Shown here: positions 1-7,803 of the stretch, piece after piece
How positions within the stretch are numbered: the stretch's first letter is position 1
Layout of the letters: each line of letters opens with the position of its first letter
Assembly (NCBI GenBank): GCA_016936335.1
Contig: JAFGXZ010000219.1
Span: 1 to 10,023, forward strand
Reading direction: 5' to 3'
Origin: Fidelibacterota bacterium
Lineage (GTDB): Bacteria > Fidelibacterota > UBA2242
DNA length: 10,023 bases
Position numbers and translations under genes: made by a program
Notes under the pieces: generated by a model
Told to the model about the DNA's origin: nothing
The model's input: the letters and a program-made list of their open reading frames with translations, nothing else
Database searches by the model: none

Positions 1-459
1 CAAAAAAGCAATATTTGGATTGTGTTTACAGCTTGTGAAGAGGCCGGAATTCAGGGCGCCAAAGCTTTTTATCACCGGCATTGGCCCGATTTAGCTGCCG
101 ACAAAACTGCCGTCATTAATCTTGATAATATTGGTTTTGGCAATCTGCACTATGTCACAGGCGAAGGAATGTTATTATTTTATAATTTTGATGAAAGTAT
201 TGTCCGCTGCTGTGATGAATTAACAAAAAAAACAAAATATACCGATATAAAACCGCTGGAGTATCGCAGGGCCTATTTTGATACTCTGGTCTTCACCCAG
301 CACGGTTACCCCTGCACTACCCTTATCGCCCTTGATGATGAGGGCATCATCCCTAACTGGCATTGGTATACCGACACAATCAACAATATAAATGAAAAAG
401 TAATAGACCATGCTGTCGATTTTACCATCGATCTTGTCAGATTAATTGACTCTCAATAA
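1..459 (+). CDS. M28-family zinc peptidase, C-terminal part (5' end cut by window)
   Basis: The reading frame is open from base 1 and ends at TAA 457-459, giving about 152 residues of a protein whose N-terminus lies outside the window. The fragment carries the C-terminal landmarks of M28 aminopeptidases. These are an FTACEEAG segment at the left edge (the paired Glu are the general base and a zinc ligand), an NLDNIG segment (the Asp is a zinc ligand) and HWYTDTINNI near the end (the His is the last zinc ligand, in the usual H-x-x-x-D-T context). The upstream His and bridging Asp ligands would be outside the window. All visible catalytic positions are intact, so an active co-catalytic di-zinc exopeptidase is expected. 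Location is probably periplasmic or membrane-associated, but the signal region is not visible. The next gene starts 4 bases after the stop, suggesting co-translation. The GTG at 22 lies inside the domain and is not a start. Confidence 0.85.
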   Translation, partial: QKSNIWIVFTACEEAGIQGAKAFYHRHWPDLAADKTAVINLDNIGFGNLHYVTGEGMLLFYNFDESIVRCCDELTKKTKYTDIKPLEYRRAYFDTLVFTQHGYPCTTLIALDDEGIIPNWHWYTDTINNINEKVIDHAVDFTIDLVRLIDSQ

Positions 460-463
460 AAAA

Positions 464-2659
464 ATGAACCGGAATGTAAAACATTTCATAGTATTGATCT
501 TTTTTTTAATTGCTTCCATAATTGGTGGAGCGCTGATTTTTTTCCAGGAATCAACACTCCCCAAAAGTGACGCTATAATACGGCTCCGGATCAGTGCACC
601 GGCAGAAATCTTTATTGATAAAGACAAAAATGTGCATCTCAGCGCCCAAAACAACACTGATTTATACAATCTGCTCGGGTACATGCATGCAACAGAACAT
701 CTGGCAAAAATGGATCTGTTCTTACGGGCCGCAAATGGTACCCTGAGTGAAGTATTCGGCGCTGAGTATATTGACATTGATATTCTTTCCCGGACAATTG
801 GCTTTTCCAATATAGCCTCAGATTTTATTACAAGGATTGATCCCGGTGTCTTTCGGATTTTAAACGACTATTGTAACGGAATCAATTCATATATCGACCA
901 AAACACTTTTCAACTGCCCCGAAAATTCAAAATCCGGCGATACTCACCATCCCACTGGAAACCCGAAGATTGCCTGGCCGTTCAACGTCTGTTGGCCTGG
1001 GCACTGTCCGATCAGTTAATTAAAAAAGTAACGTTCTATAAGCTTCTTGAAATATACGACTTAGAAAAAATTCAGGATGGTTTTCCGTCAATAAATAATC
1101 TACCCCCGAATACTTTCCCGGTGTACAACACACAATTTTTTTCAGATTTGAATTACCTGGTTGATAGTCATATGCGACTGCTTAATCTTTTGGATATTAC
1201 AGCCGAAGACCTGGAAAACAGCTGGGTTCTTTCGGCGGACCATATCATTGATAAGGTCCCGGCCATGGGGGGTGATTTGCCTGGATTTTTAAATGATTAT
1301 CATGAAATTGTTGAATTGGCCGCCCCGGATATGAGTATCAGTGGGCTTACAATTCCGGGAATCCCCTTTGTGCTGTTTGGTTATAATTCCTGCATCGCCT
1401 GGAACCTTACTATTCGCCCGGCCGATAACCTGGAATTATTTTTGAATCCTGTCTCTGACAATAGCGGTCAGTACAGGATCAACAATCAATGGTCAGATTT
1501 TGCCATCAAGCAGGAGCATATCGCTGTTCGCAATATGCCGGACACCACGATTACTGTCCGGAAAACAATCTTTGGCCCCGTAATAAATCCGTTTTCCGAA
1601 AACACCCAATCGCCCTTCGCTGTTTCCGTATATTGGAAAGGGTTCCAATTTTCCGACGACCTGAAAAGTTACTTGCATCTGTATTCGGCAACGAGCTGGG
1701 AGAATTTCAAAGAAGCTGTCAGTTTACACATTATCCCGGCTGCGGAAGTCGATTATCTGGATATTAATGGTAACATCGGAACTGCTCAATATGTATCGGA
1801 TCTGGAAATACCTAAAAACTCCCTGCGATTGCCGACCCTGTCGCGGCTTTACGAACCCAATTATATCATCCCTGTCCATCATCTTTTTCGTAATCTGAAT
1901 CCTCAATCAGGATATATTCGGCATCATCGTATATTATCAAATTTCAGCCAGGATTCCCTGATGTACAGCGATATTTTAAAGAACAATTCCCAACTGTCCT
2001 TCAGGGATATTCTTGTCTATAATACTGATCGCCAGGCGGAATTACTTTTGCCGCTTATTTTCGAAATTCTTTCGATTAATGATCTGAGCAATCCAGTCCA
2101 CCGTCAGGCTTTTAATATTCTAAGCCAATGGAACTGCAACGTATACGATCTGAGTCCGGCTCTGAGTATTTTCAATACATTTTTGAAGATGCTCAGTGAA
2201 CAGATTTACAAGGATGAAATGGACTTGACTGACCCACGGTTATTTTTGCAATTCGAACAGCTCAGCGACGAATCGTTTCTGAATACTCTATACCTGATGC
2301 AACAGGGTGAATCATCATGGTTTGATGATATCCGGACAACCGATATTATTGAAAGACGAAAAGCGATTGTTTTAGCCGCGTTTACCAGAACTATTGATTT
2401 TCTAATAAAACAGTATTCACCGAACATTTCCCAGTGGACTCCGGAAAATGTTCTGGATAAAAATCAAATAGACCGGACGAGTTTTCTATTGACACCAACT
2501 CCTTTTCCTGCGATATATAAATCCTCCGTCAGATTAAATCGAACCCACCGCTTAGGCTCTGAACATACAATCGTATACCATAATAGCCAAATGCAATCAT
2601 TTAACCGGTGCGCGTTGATTCAGGAAGGTAGTCAGATTATTACCGTATTACCTGAATAA
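464..2659 (+). CDS. penicillin acylase-family (Ntn hydrolase) protein, probably catalytically inactive
   Basis: This 731-residue protein has one N-terminal membrane segment (about residues 7-27) and then a penicillin/AHL acylase-like fold. Family landmarks are seen in order: GYMHATEHLAKMDLFLRAANG...SEVFG (alpha-chain start), CNGINSYI, HWKPEDCLAVQRLLAW, an ENSWVLS segment at the alpha/beta junction, IPGIPFVLFGYNSCIAWNLT, and DINGNIG. The usual junction reads G-S-N-x-W, where Ser becomes the N-terminal nucleophile after self-cleavage. Here it is L-E-N-S-W, so Glu (codon 1214-1216) occupies the nucleophile position. The oxyanion Asn expected before Y-x-D-x-x-GNIG is also Glu (codon 1745-1747). 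The chain stops at VLPE, where homologues normally continue with a G-x-SG region of a few dozen residues. Autoprocessing and amidase activity are therefore unlikely, by inference. I chose ATG 464; TTG 446 is in frame but overlaps the peptidase gene. There is no clear Shine-Dalgarno, so translational coupling is likely. Confidence 0.85.
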   Translation: MNRNVKHFIVLIFFLIASIIGGALIFFQESTLPKSDAIIRLRISAPAEIFIDKDKNVHLSAQNNTDLYNLLGYMHATEHLAKMDLFLRAANGTLSEVFGAEYIDIDILSRTIGFSNIASDFITRIDPGVFRILNDYCNGINSYIDQNTFQLPRKFKIRRYSPSHWKPEDCLAVQRLLAWALSDQLIKKVTFYKLLEIYDLEKIQDGFPSINNLPPNTFPVYNTQFFSDLNYLVDSHMRLLNLLDITAEDLENSWVLSADHIIDKVPAMGGDLPGFLNDYHEIVELAAPDMSISGLTIPGIPFVLFGYNSCIAWNLTIRPADNLELFLNPVSDNSGQYRINNQWSDFAIKQEHIAVRNMPDTTITVRKTIFGPVINPFSENTQSPFAVSVYWKGFQFSDDLKSYLHLYSATSWENFKEAVSLHIIPAAEVDYLDINGNIGTAQYVSDLEIPKNSLRLPTLSRLYEPNYIIPVHHLFRNLNPQSGYIRHHRILSNFSQDSLMYSDILKNNSQLSFRDILVYNTDRQAELLLPLIFEILSINDLSNPVHRQAFNILSQWNCNVYDLSPALSIFNTFLKMLSEQIYKDEMDLTDPRLFLQFEQLSDESFLNTLYLMQQGESSWFDDIRTTDIIERRKAIVLAAFTRTIDFLIKQYSPNISQWTPENVLDKNQIDRTSFLLTPTPFPAIYKSSVRLNRTHRLGSEHTIVYHNSQMQSFNRCALIQEGSQIITVLPE

Positions 2660-2664
2660 TATTA

Positions 2665-2946
2665 CTAATCAAATAGAGTTGTCTTTTCATCAATCAGGTC
2701 TCGTAAAACTGGCAATACGAAGACATTTGACAAATCCAGACGACTGATGACATCCACCATAAAATCAACCTGCATATCCAGTCCCGTATAATCGTTGATA
2801 ACGATTTTTCTTTCACTTTCAATGAGACAGGTCCCCTCTTTAAAATCACCTTTTCCATACACAACCGTATAGCCGATTTTATCCAGAAGCGCTTCCAGTT
2901 CTACTTTCAGGCTGATCAGTTTTTTTTGCGAATATTTCTCCAGCAT
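2665..2946 (-). CDS. conserved-looking small hypothetical protein downstream of manC
   Basis: A 93-residue soluble protein begins at ATG 2944-2946, three bases after the guanylyltransferase stop, so the two are very probably co-translated. It has no signal peptide, membrane segment or cysteine pair. It opens with a Lys/Glu-rich helix (LEKYSQKKLISLKVELEALLD). A compact core follows: GYTVVYGKGDFKEGTCLIES, a short strand KIVIND, then a hydrophobic helix and a DLSNVFVLPVLRDLID tail. The G-x-G-x-F-x-x-G-x-C-L-[IV] pattern followed by K-x-[IV]-V-[IV]-N resembles small uncharacterised proteins I have seen in FCB genomes; I know no assigned function for it. Its stop lies only 5 bases from the convergent acylase gene. 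It is the last gene of the - strand run. A role linked to sugar-nucleotide metabolism is only a guess from position. Confidence 0.75.
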   Translation of the reverse strand: MLEKYSQKKLISLKVELEALLDKIGYTVVYGKGDFKEGTCLIESERKIVINDYTGLDMQVDFMVDVISRLDLSNVFVLPVLRDLIDEKTTLFD

Positions 2947-2949
2947 GAG

Positions 2950-4017
2950 CTATAAATGATCCGTAAAGTTCTTGCGTTCCAGGAAATCTACCAGGTCTTT
3001 AACACGTTCGGTATCATGACGACTTACAATCAATGTGGAGTTTTTCGATTGAATAATGATCAAATCTTTCACCCCAATCGTGGAAATAAGGTGTTTTCGC
3101 GAATAGATATAGGAATTCTCCGTGTCAATCGGAACAACTTCGCCAATGATCACATTGCCATTTTTATCTTTCTTTTTTATCTCATAAACGGCGTCCCAGC
3201 TGCCCACATCGCTCCAGTCAAAAGAGCCCTGCACAACATACACATTTTTCGCCTTTTCCATGACTCCGTAATCAATCGAATTACCATGTATGGTTGCCCA
3301 CTGCTTTTTCAGTATATTCGGATATTGGGACGTGTCTATTGCTTGACCAATATTTTGTAAACTTTCATATGTCTCGGGTAAAAATAGTCTCAGGGCGTTT
3401 AAAATATTCTCCGCTTTCCAGATGAACATGCCACTGTTCCATAAAAACTCACCGCTTTCCAAAAAACGCTGAGCCGTTGCCTGGTTTGGTTTTTCTGCAA
3501 AGGTCTTCACTTTATAAATAGAATCTTTGTAGACGGCATCTTTTTTACTGTATTGTATGTATCCGTATCCGGTTGCCGGCCGGGTCGGGGTAATTCCAAA
3601 AGTAATCAAAGCAACATGATCGCGGGCAAATTGGACACCATTTTCAACTGCTTTTTTAAATGCCTTGGTACCCACGATCAAGTGATCTGCCGGAAAAACC
3701 CCCATGACGGCATTGGGATCTTTTTGAATAATTGTCGTCGCGGCAAGTCCGATACAGGGTGCCGTATTTTTTCCGCTGGGTTCTACAATCAGATTTCGTT
3801 CCGGTAATTCCGGCAGTTCTTGAAAAACCTTTTCGGCCAGATTCTGACCAGCCACTACATAGATTTTTCTTTCTTCGGTAAGCTTTTTCATGCGTTCATA
3901 GGTCAACCGCAGCATGGACTGATCGGAAACGATATCAAGAAACTGTTTCGGGCGATCTTTACGGCTTCGCGGCCAGAACCGCTTGCCAACCCCTCCTGCC
4001 ATAATTACTGCATACAT
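2950..4017 (-). CDS. manC: mannose-1-phosphate guanylyltransferase
   Basis: This 355-residue cytoplasmic nucleotidyltransferase makes GDP-mannose from mannose-1-phosphate and GTP, the donor for surface glycans and GDP-sugar derivatives. The N-terminus has the pyrophosphorylase signature MAGGVGKRFWPRSRKDRPKQF (about residues 6-26). Further family motifs are EPSGKNTAPCIGLAA (79-93), the metal-binding FPADH (108-112), TGYGYIQ (149-155), FAEKPN (173-178), WNSGMF (193-198), SIDYGVMEKA (247-256) and FDWSDVGSWD (266-275). The length matches monofunctional enzymes: the C-terminal cupin phosphomannose isomerase domain of bifunctional ManC/AlgA is absent. The start ATG 4015-4017 is preceded by GAGGTGA, the best ribosome binding site in the window. 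The gene lies 18 bases after dapF and 3 bases before the small hypothetical gene, in the same operon. GTP rather than another nucleotide is inferred from the overall motif set. Confidence 0.93.
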   Translation of the reverse strand: MYAVIMAGGVGKRFWPRSRKDRPKQFLDIVSDQSMLRLTYERMKKLTEERKIYVVAGQNLAEKVFQELPELPERNLIVEPSGKNTAPCIGLAATTIIQKDPNAVMGVFPADHLIVGTKAFKKAVENGVQFARDHVALITFGITPTRPATGYGYIQYSKKDAVYKDSIYKVKTFAEKPNQATAQRFLESGEFLWNSGMFIWKAENILNALRLFLPETYESLQNIGQAIDTSQYPNILKKQWATIHGNSIDYGVMEKAKNVYVVQGSFDWSDVGSWDAVYEIKKKDKNGNVIIGEVVPIDTENSYIYSRKHLISTIGVKDLIIIQSKNSTLIVSRHDTERVKDLVDFLERKNFTDHL

Positions 4018-4035
4018 ATCTTCACCTCGTTTCTA

Positions 4036-4797
4036 TTAAATTGAAAGAGTTCCGTGATAGACTTTTCGCACCGGCCCCGAAAGCCAGAGCGTGTCCGCTG
4101 ACTTGTTTATACTTAAATCACCGCCCTTGGCTCGAAGTGTAATCGGAAACAGATCGCCGGAAAAACGATTGATTGTCACGGCCGCTGCCGTTGCTCCCGT
4201 CCCACAAGCAAGGGTTTCATCTTCCACGCCCCGTTCATAGGTCCGGATTTTCCAATTGCTTTCTCCAATTTTCTCGATATAATTGATATTGGCATTATAT
4301 TGTTTACGCAATACCGGCGATTGATCATAAATATCTATGTTGCTGACATTTTCTGAAAAACGAACCATATGCGGAACCCCGGTATCCACCAGGTAAACAG
4401 TTTCAGCGCCAATCTCGGCACTCTGAATATCTCCCGGGTAATTAATTGTCAGGGATACATTGCCATTCTTGATGCGCCCCCGGTGAATACCGTCAGAAGC
4501 CATAAAACGGTAATCCTCTTTTCCACAGATACCACTTTCATGTACAAAATAAAGGGCGGCGCGACTGCCGTTTCCGCACATTACCGGTCCGCTGCCATCG
4601 GCATTATAGTAGCCCATAAAGAAATCCACCTCAGGATGGCTTTCAATTAATATCATTCCGTCCGCACCGATCCCGAGTCGCCTATTGGTCAAACGGATTG
4701 CAATATCCGAAAGTTTTTCGGAAAAAACTGGAGTCCGGTAGTCGATCATAATAAAATCGTTACCGGCTGCTTCAACTTTCCAGAACTGTACTTCCAT
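4036..4797 (-). CDS. dapF: diaminopimelate epimerase
   Basis: This 253-residue enzyme interconverts LL- and meso-diaminopimelate, the step before lysine and before the peptidoglycan cross-linking residue. Both catalytic cysteines are present: MCGNGSRAA (Cys74) and ETLACGTGATAAA (Cys198). Substrate-binding motifs are also present: GNDF (12-15), GIGADG (42-47), YYNADGS (63-69), DTGVPH (138-143), N-x-NYIE (169-175) and YERG (187-190). The protein is about 20 residues shorter than the E. coli enzyme, with the RTYERGVEDETLACGTG style of Bacteroidetes DapF. I chose ATG 4795-4797 because the family begins with M-x-[FIV]-x-K-x-x-x-x-GNDF. An open frame extends upstream to 4926, but it lies inside the lipoprotein gene and does not resemble DapF. 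The start is 1 base after the lipoprotein stop, so translation is probably coupled. Confidence 0.95.
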   Translation of the reverse strand: MEVQFWKVEAAGNDFIMIDYRTPVFSEKLSDIAIRLTNRRLGIGADGMILIESHPEVDFFMGYYNADGSGPVMCGNGSRAALYFVHESGICGKEDYRFMASDGIHRGRIKNGNVSLTINYPGDIQSAEIGAETVYLVDTGVPHMVRFSENVSNIDIYDQSPVLRKQYNANINYIEKIGESNWKIRTYERGVEDETLACGTGATAAAVTINRFSGDLFPITLRAKGGDLSINKSADTLWLSGPVRKVYHGTLSI

Positions 4798-4798
4798 A

Positions 4799-6490
4799 TC
4801 AATATTTCCAATCAACTTCGGCTGTTTCCCAGCGCGCCCGGACATTGATATAATCGGGAAAACTGCGATAGGGTTCAGCCGGAACAAAGGGTTTGAGTTT
4901 GCCGGGATCCCATTTGCCGTTTCCATTTAAATCTTCCCACATTTCAAAACGATATACACCCGGCAATAGAGATTCAATGGTATATTTTACCGTATTGGTC
5001 ACTGAAATTGTGGTCGCGGCCGAGCCCCCTTTTTCCGGAATACAGGATAGCATCAGACGATTTATACAGGAGTCGGAAGGAAGCACTTTCCCGGAAATGC
5101 TTCCAAAACTGTTGGCGTCAAGCGTCGAGAAAGACAACGTAAACAGGGAGTCTTTAAATTGGTTGCCGGACAGATCGCTCCAGTCGGAATAATCAAGGAT
5201 GAGCCGGTATTCCATTCCTGATGCCAGTTGAGTTCTCGGCGAGAGTTCGATCGAATTGTCCCAAAGCCAGGTTGATGAATAATCCACCAAAACACTATCT
5301 TTACTAATAATCCGGAGCGAACTGTCAATTACCACCTTTTGCAATGCCTCGTTGAAAACAAGTTGGATTTTCGTATTTCGGGAAATGTTTTTAGCACCAT
5401 TTACAGGTGATGTTGATGTTATTTCAGGTTTTAAAGTATCTGCTCCTTCGATATACGTAAACGTCGCTGTATTATTCTGTTTTAGAACATCCCCCCGATC
5501 ATCTACGATATCTTGAACCGTTACCGTATAGTTATTCTCCGCTATCATTCCGCGGGCTTTAAGTAAAATGGTTTCGAACTTCGGGCCTGCAATCCAAAAT
5601 GATTGGACCTGGGCGTCATTATCAATTTGAATATCCGCACGATTGTTTTGCTCTTTATCCAGCGGCCTTGAAAACAGCAGTTCGGTTTTATCGTCAATCA
5701 TAGTAGCTTTCAACAGGCGAAATGGTTTCAGGTAAAATTTACCAAGTCTGAAATCGACCCTTGTTTGCACTTTATTTCTTTGCTTCACCACGACCGGATC
5801 AATGGTCGGAATTCCCAGCTGACAATTTTCATCAATATAGGCTATTTTGGCTGCTTCCGTTGATACTGCCAGCAACCGATATTCACCACGAGCCAGGTTC
5901 ATCAGGCGATATCGGCCGTCTTTTTCAACCGCTGTCTTATAATCCGGTGATTGACCCAAAATCGAATCGGGAAAACTCTCTTTTTTACGATACGCCCACA
6001 CCTGGGCCTTGTGCTTATCCGGAATATCGTAAACAGTCCCGGTAATTGTACCGGAATCAAGCGAATCACCGGTTGAAAAAGCAAGGGTTATGTTCGTTTC
6101 TGAGGAATTTTTCTGATAGTCCTGAATTCCTCTGCCAAAACTAAGGATGTACGTTGTATTTTCCTGAAGGGGTTCCACAAAGTGGATACTCACCCGCTTA
6201 CGGTTCGCCTTAACAATGGCCGGCCGGTCAGGATTGGGAGTAATAACCAGATTATTTTCCGCCGAGCGGGGTTCGATAGTTTCTGAAAAATTCAGTACAA
6301 TTCCGGTTTTTTGGTCAACCCTGACTGTTCCGTTTTCCGGAAAAGTCGATAACAATACCGGACCGGTTTTATCCACTGGTCCGCCTCCCGGGGGACCCTG
6401 GGCGGCACAACCGGCAATAAAGATCAGCAACAGGAGGATTCCATTCGATGAACTGATCAGAAAATTGAGTTTTGGAAACGATTTATTCAA
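4799..6490 (-). CDS. Ig-like (Big_5-type) lipoprotein with carboxypeptidase-regulatory-like repeats
   Basis: This 563-residue protein has a lipoprotein signal (hydrophobic stretch about residues 17-27, lipobox IAGC with lipidated Cys28). A Gly/Pro linker QGPPGGGPVDKTGP follows, a form common at the N-terminus of FCB Ig-like lipoproteins. The body alternates two domain types. A Big_5/SbsA-like Ig domain (about 42-142: P-x-x-x-S-T-F-P-E-N-G ... LNFSE ... LAFSTGD) precedes a beta-sandwich regulatory-like domain (about 147-215: GTITGTVYD ... GRYRLMNLARGEYRL). A divergent middle domain (about 250-346) leads to a second Big_5 domain (about 351-457: PEITSTSPVNG ... LVFNEAL ... LSFSTLD) and a final regulatory-like domain (463-563: GSISGKV ... 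PGVYRFEMWEDLNGNGKWD). The last has a D-x-N-x-N-G-x-x-D calcium-loop-like motif. The start is TTG 6488-6490, since an in-frame stop lies just upstream. A structural or surface role is inferred; no catalytic motif is seen. Confidence 0.85.
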   Translation of the reverse strand: MNKSFPKLNFLISSSNGILLLLIFIAGCAAQGPPGGGPVDKTGPVLLSTFPENGTVRVDQKTGIVLNFSETIEPRSAENNLVITPNPDRPAIVKANRKRVSIHFVEPLQENTTYILSFGRGIQDYQKNSSETNITLAFSTGDSLDSGTITGTVYDIPDKHKAQVWAYRKKESFPDSILGQSPDYKTAVEKDGRYRLMNLARGEYRLLAVSTEAAKIAYIDENCQLGIPTIDPVVVKQRNKVQTRVDFRLGKFYLKPFRLLKATMIDDKTELLFSRPLDKEQNNRADIQIDNDAQVQSFWIAGPKFETILLKARGMIAENNYTVTVQDIVDDRGDVLKQNNTATFTYIEGADTLKPEITSTSPVNGAKNISRNTKIQLVFNEALQKVVIDSSLRIISKDSVLVDYSSTWLWDNSIELSPRTQLASGMEYRLILDYSDWSDLSGNQFKDSLFTLSFSTLDANSFGSISGKVLPSDSCINRLMLSCIPEKGGSAATTISVTNTVKYTIESLLPGVYRFEMWEDLNGNGKWDPGKLKPFVPAEPYRSFPDYINVRARWETAEVDWKY

Positions 6491-6513
6491 TGTTCTCTAT
6501 TGGGAAATGATAC

Positions 6514-7695
6514 TTAAATCACTTCCAGATTTTTACCGATCGTGTAAAATTTCTCAAGGACAAAATCCAACTGTTCCTGTGTATGTGTGGCAATATAGCT
6601 GGTTCGCAGGCGCGCCGAATCACCGGGTACGGCCGGATATATGACCGCGTTGGTGTAAACACCCTCTTCGAAAAGGGTTTTCCAAAAAAGAAAGGTTTTC
6701 ATATTGTCACCGATTATCACGGGTATGACCGGTGTTTCACTGGTACCGGTATTGAACCCCATTTTTTGGTATTCACCACGCATGTAATCACCGATTTCCC
6801 AGAGCCGTTGACGTCGTTCCGGTTCACTTTTAATGATATCCAGCGCTGCCCGGGTTGACGCGACGACACTGGGTGGTAAACTGGCAGTGAAAATCATACT
6901 GCGACACTTGTGTTTTATATAATCAATTACTTCGGGATTACCGGCAATAAATCCACCCACCGCGCCAAAGGATTTTGAAAAAGTCCCCATAATCAGATCA
7001 ACCTGATTGGTCACACCAAAATGAGCAGCGGTCCCATTACCATTTGGCCCCAGTACTCCAATGGAATGAGCATCGTCCACCATCAGGCGGACGTCAAATT
7101 CCTGCACGATTTTACAAATATCCGGTAAGGACGCTATATCGCCTTCCATGGAAAAGATACCATCGACAACAAGCAGTTTGCCGGTATCCGCAGGAAGGCT
7201 CTCCAGAATTTTACGCAACTCTGCCAAATCATTATGCTGATAGCGCCGGATGGTCGCCCCGGACAATCGGCAACCATCAATAATACTGGCATGATCCAGG
7301 CGATCAATAATAACCGTATCTTTTGTGCTTAACAGGGTCGAAATTGTACCAAGATTTACCATAAATCCAGTGGAAAATATTAACGCGGCATCCTTGCCAA
7401 CAAATTCCGCCAACTCTTGTTCAAATTCTTCATGAATATCCAGAGTCCCATTGAGAAAACGACTCCCCGTTCGCCCGGTACCATATTCTTTCAGTGCTTT
7501 TTGCGCTGCGTCTAAAACTTTTGGATGATGCGTCAAGCCCAGGTAATTATTAGACCCAATCATAATTTTTTCGGACCCTTTGTAAGCCATAATGGTATCA
7601 TCACCGCCGGAAAAGGGAATAAAATAGGGGTAATAACCTTGTTGACGAGCAATTTCAGCATCCTTAAAATCAAAGCATTTTTTAAAAACATCCAT
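6514..7695 (-). CDS. PLP-dependent alpha-oxoamine synthase, serine palmitoyltransferase-like
   Basis: This 393-residue fold-type I PLP enzyme condenses an amino acid with an acyl-CoA/acyl-ACP and loses CO2. Seen motifs are YPYFIPFSGG and IGSNNYLGLTHHPKV near the N-terminus, GTGRTGSRFLNGTLDIH, DHASIIDGCRLS (His135 stacks on PLP), DGIFSMEGDIA, VDDAHSIG (Asp207, His210), GTFSKSFGAVGG (Lys241 forms the Schiff base) and ARLRTSYIATHT (carboxylate-binding Arg). The TGSRFLNGTLD-H, QHND and TFSKSF segments and the YPYF start resemble Bacteroides-type serine palmitoyltransferase. The C-terminus (YPAVPxxxARLRT, IGKxLxVI) resembles glycine C-acetyltransferase (KBL). SPT would make 3-ketosphinganine for sphingolipids; KBL would cleave or make 2-amino-3-ketobutyrate. 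I favour SPT-like, at about two to one. The start ATG 7693-7695 fits family length; TTG 7761 would add 22 residues with no family match. It is the first gene of the five-gene run. Confidence 0.9.
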   Translation of the reverse strand: MDVFKKCFDFKDAEIARQQGYYPYFIPFSGGDDTIMAYKGSEKIMIGSNNYLGLTHHPKVLDAAQKALKEYGTGRTGSRFLNGTLDIHEEFEQELAEFVGKDAALIFSTGFMVNLGTISTLLSTKDTVIIDRLDHASIIDGCRLSGATIRRYQHNDLAELRKILESLPADTGKLLVVDGIFSMEGDIASLPDICKIVQEFDVRLMVDDAHSIGVLGPNGNGTAAHFGVTNQVDLIMGTFSKSFGAVGGFIAGNPEVIDYIKHKCRSMIFTASLPPSVVASTRAALDIIKSEPERRQRLWEIGDYMRGEYQKMGFNTGTSETPVIPVIIGDNMKTFLFWKTLFEEGVYTNAVIYPAVPGDSARLRTSYIATHTQEQLDFVLEKFYTIGKNLEVI

Positions 7696-7784
7696 TATCG
7701 GTCCCGCAGTAGTACTATCATCAACCGACGTAAATTTACTGGCAGGGAATCGGATATGCAAATGCCAAGATTTACTGTGGGAGA

Positions 7785-7803
7785 TTTACATTTTAACTGT
7801 AAA
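7785..7803. promoter_or_regulatory. inverted repeat, possible operator between divergent genes
   Basis: TTTACA-TTTTAAC-TGTAAA is a perfect 6-bp-arm inverted repeat with a 7-base AT-rich centre. It is placed between the start codons of the divergent oxoamine synthase operon and the lipoprotein gene. It overlaps or abuts the likely promoters on both strands, so it could be a binding site for a dimeric regulator. Six-bp arms in AT-rich DNA can arise by chance, so this is tentative. Confidence 0.35.

Noticed and set aside
4798..4926. N-terminal extension of the dapF frame up to 4926
   Set aside because: These 43 residues lie inside the lipoprotein gene in another frame and have no DapF similarity; the family start matches ATG 4797.
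7696..7761. TTG-initiated 22-residue extension of the oxoamine synthase
   Set aside because: ATG 7695 aligns with the start and length of related enzymes; the extension has no family match.
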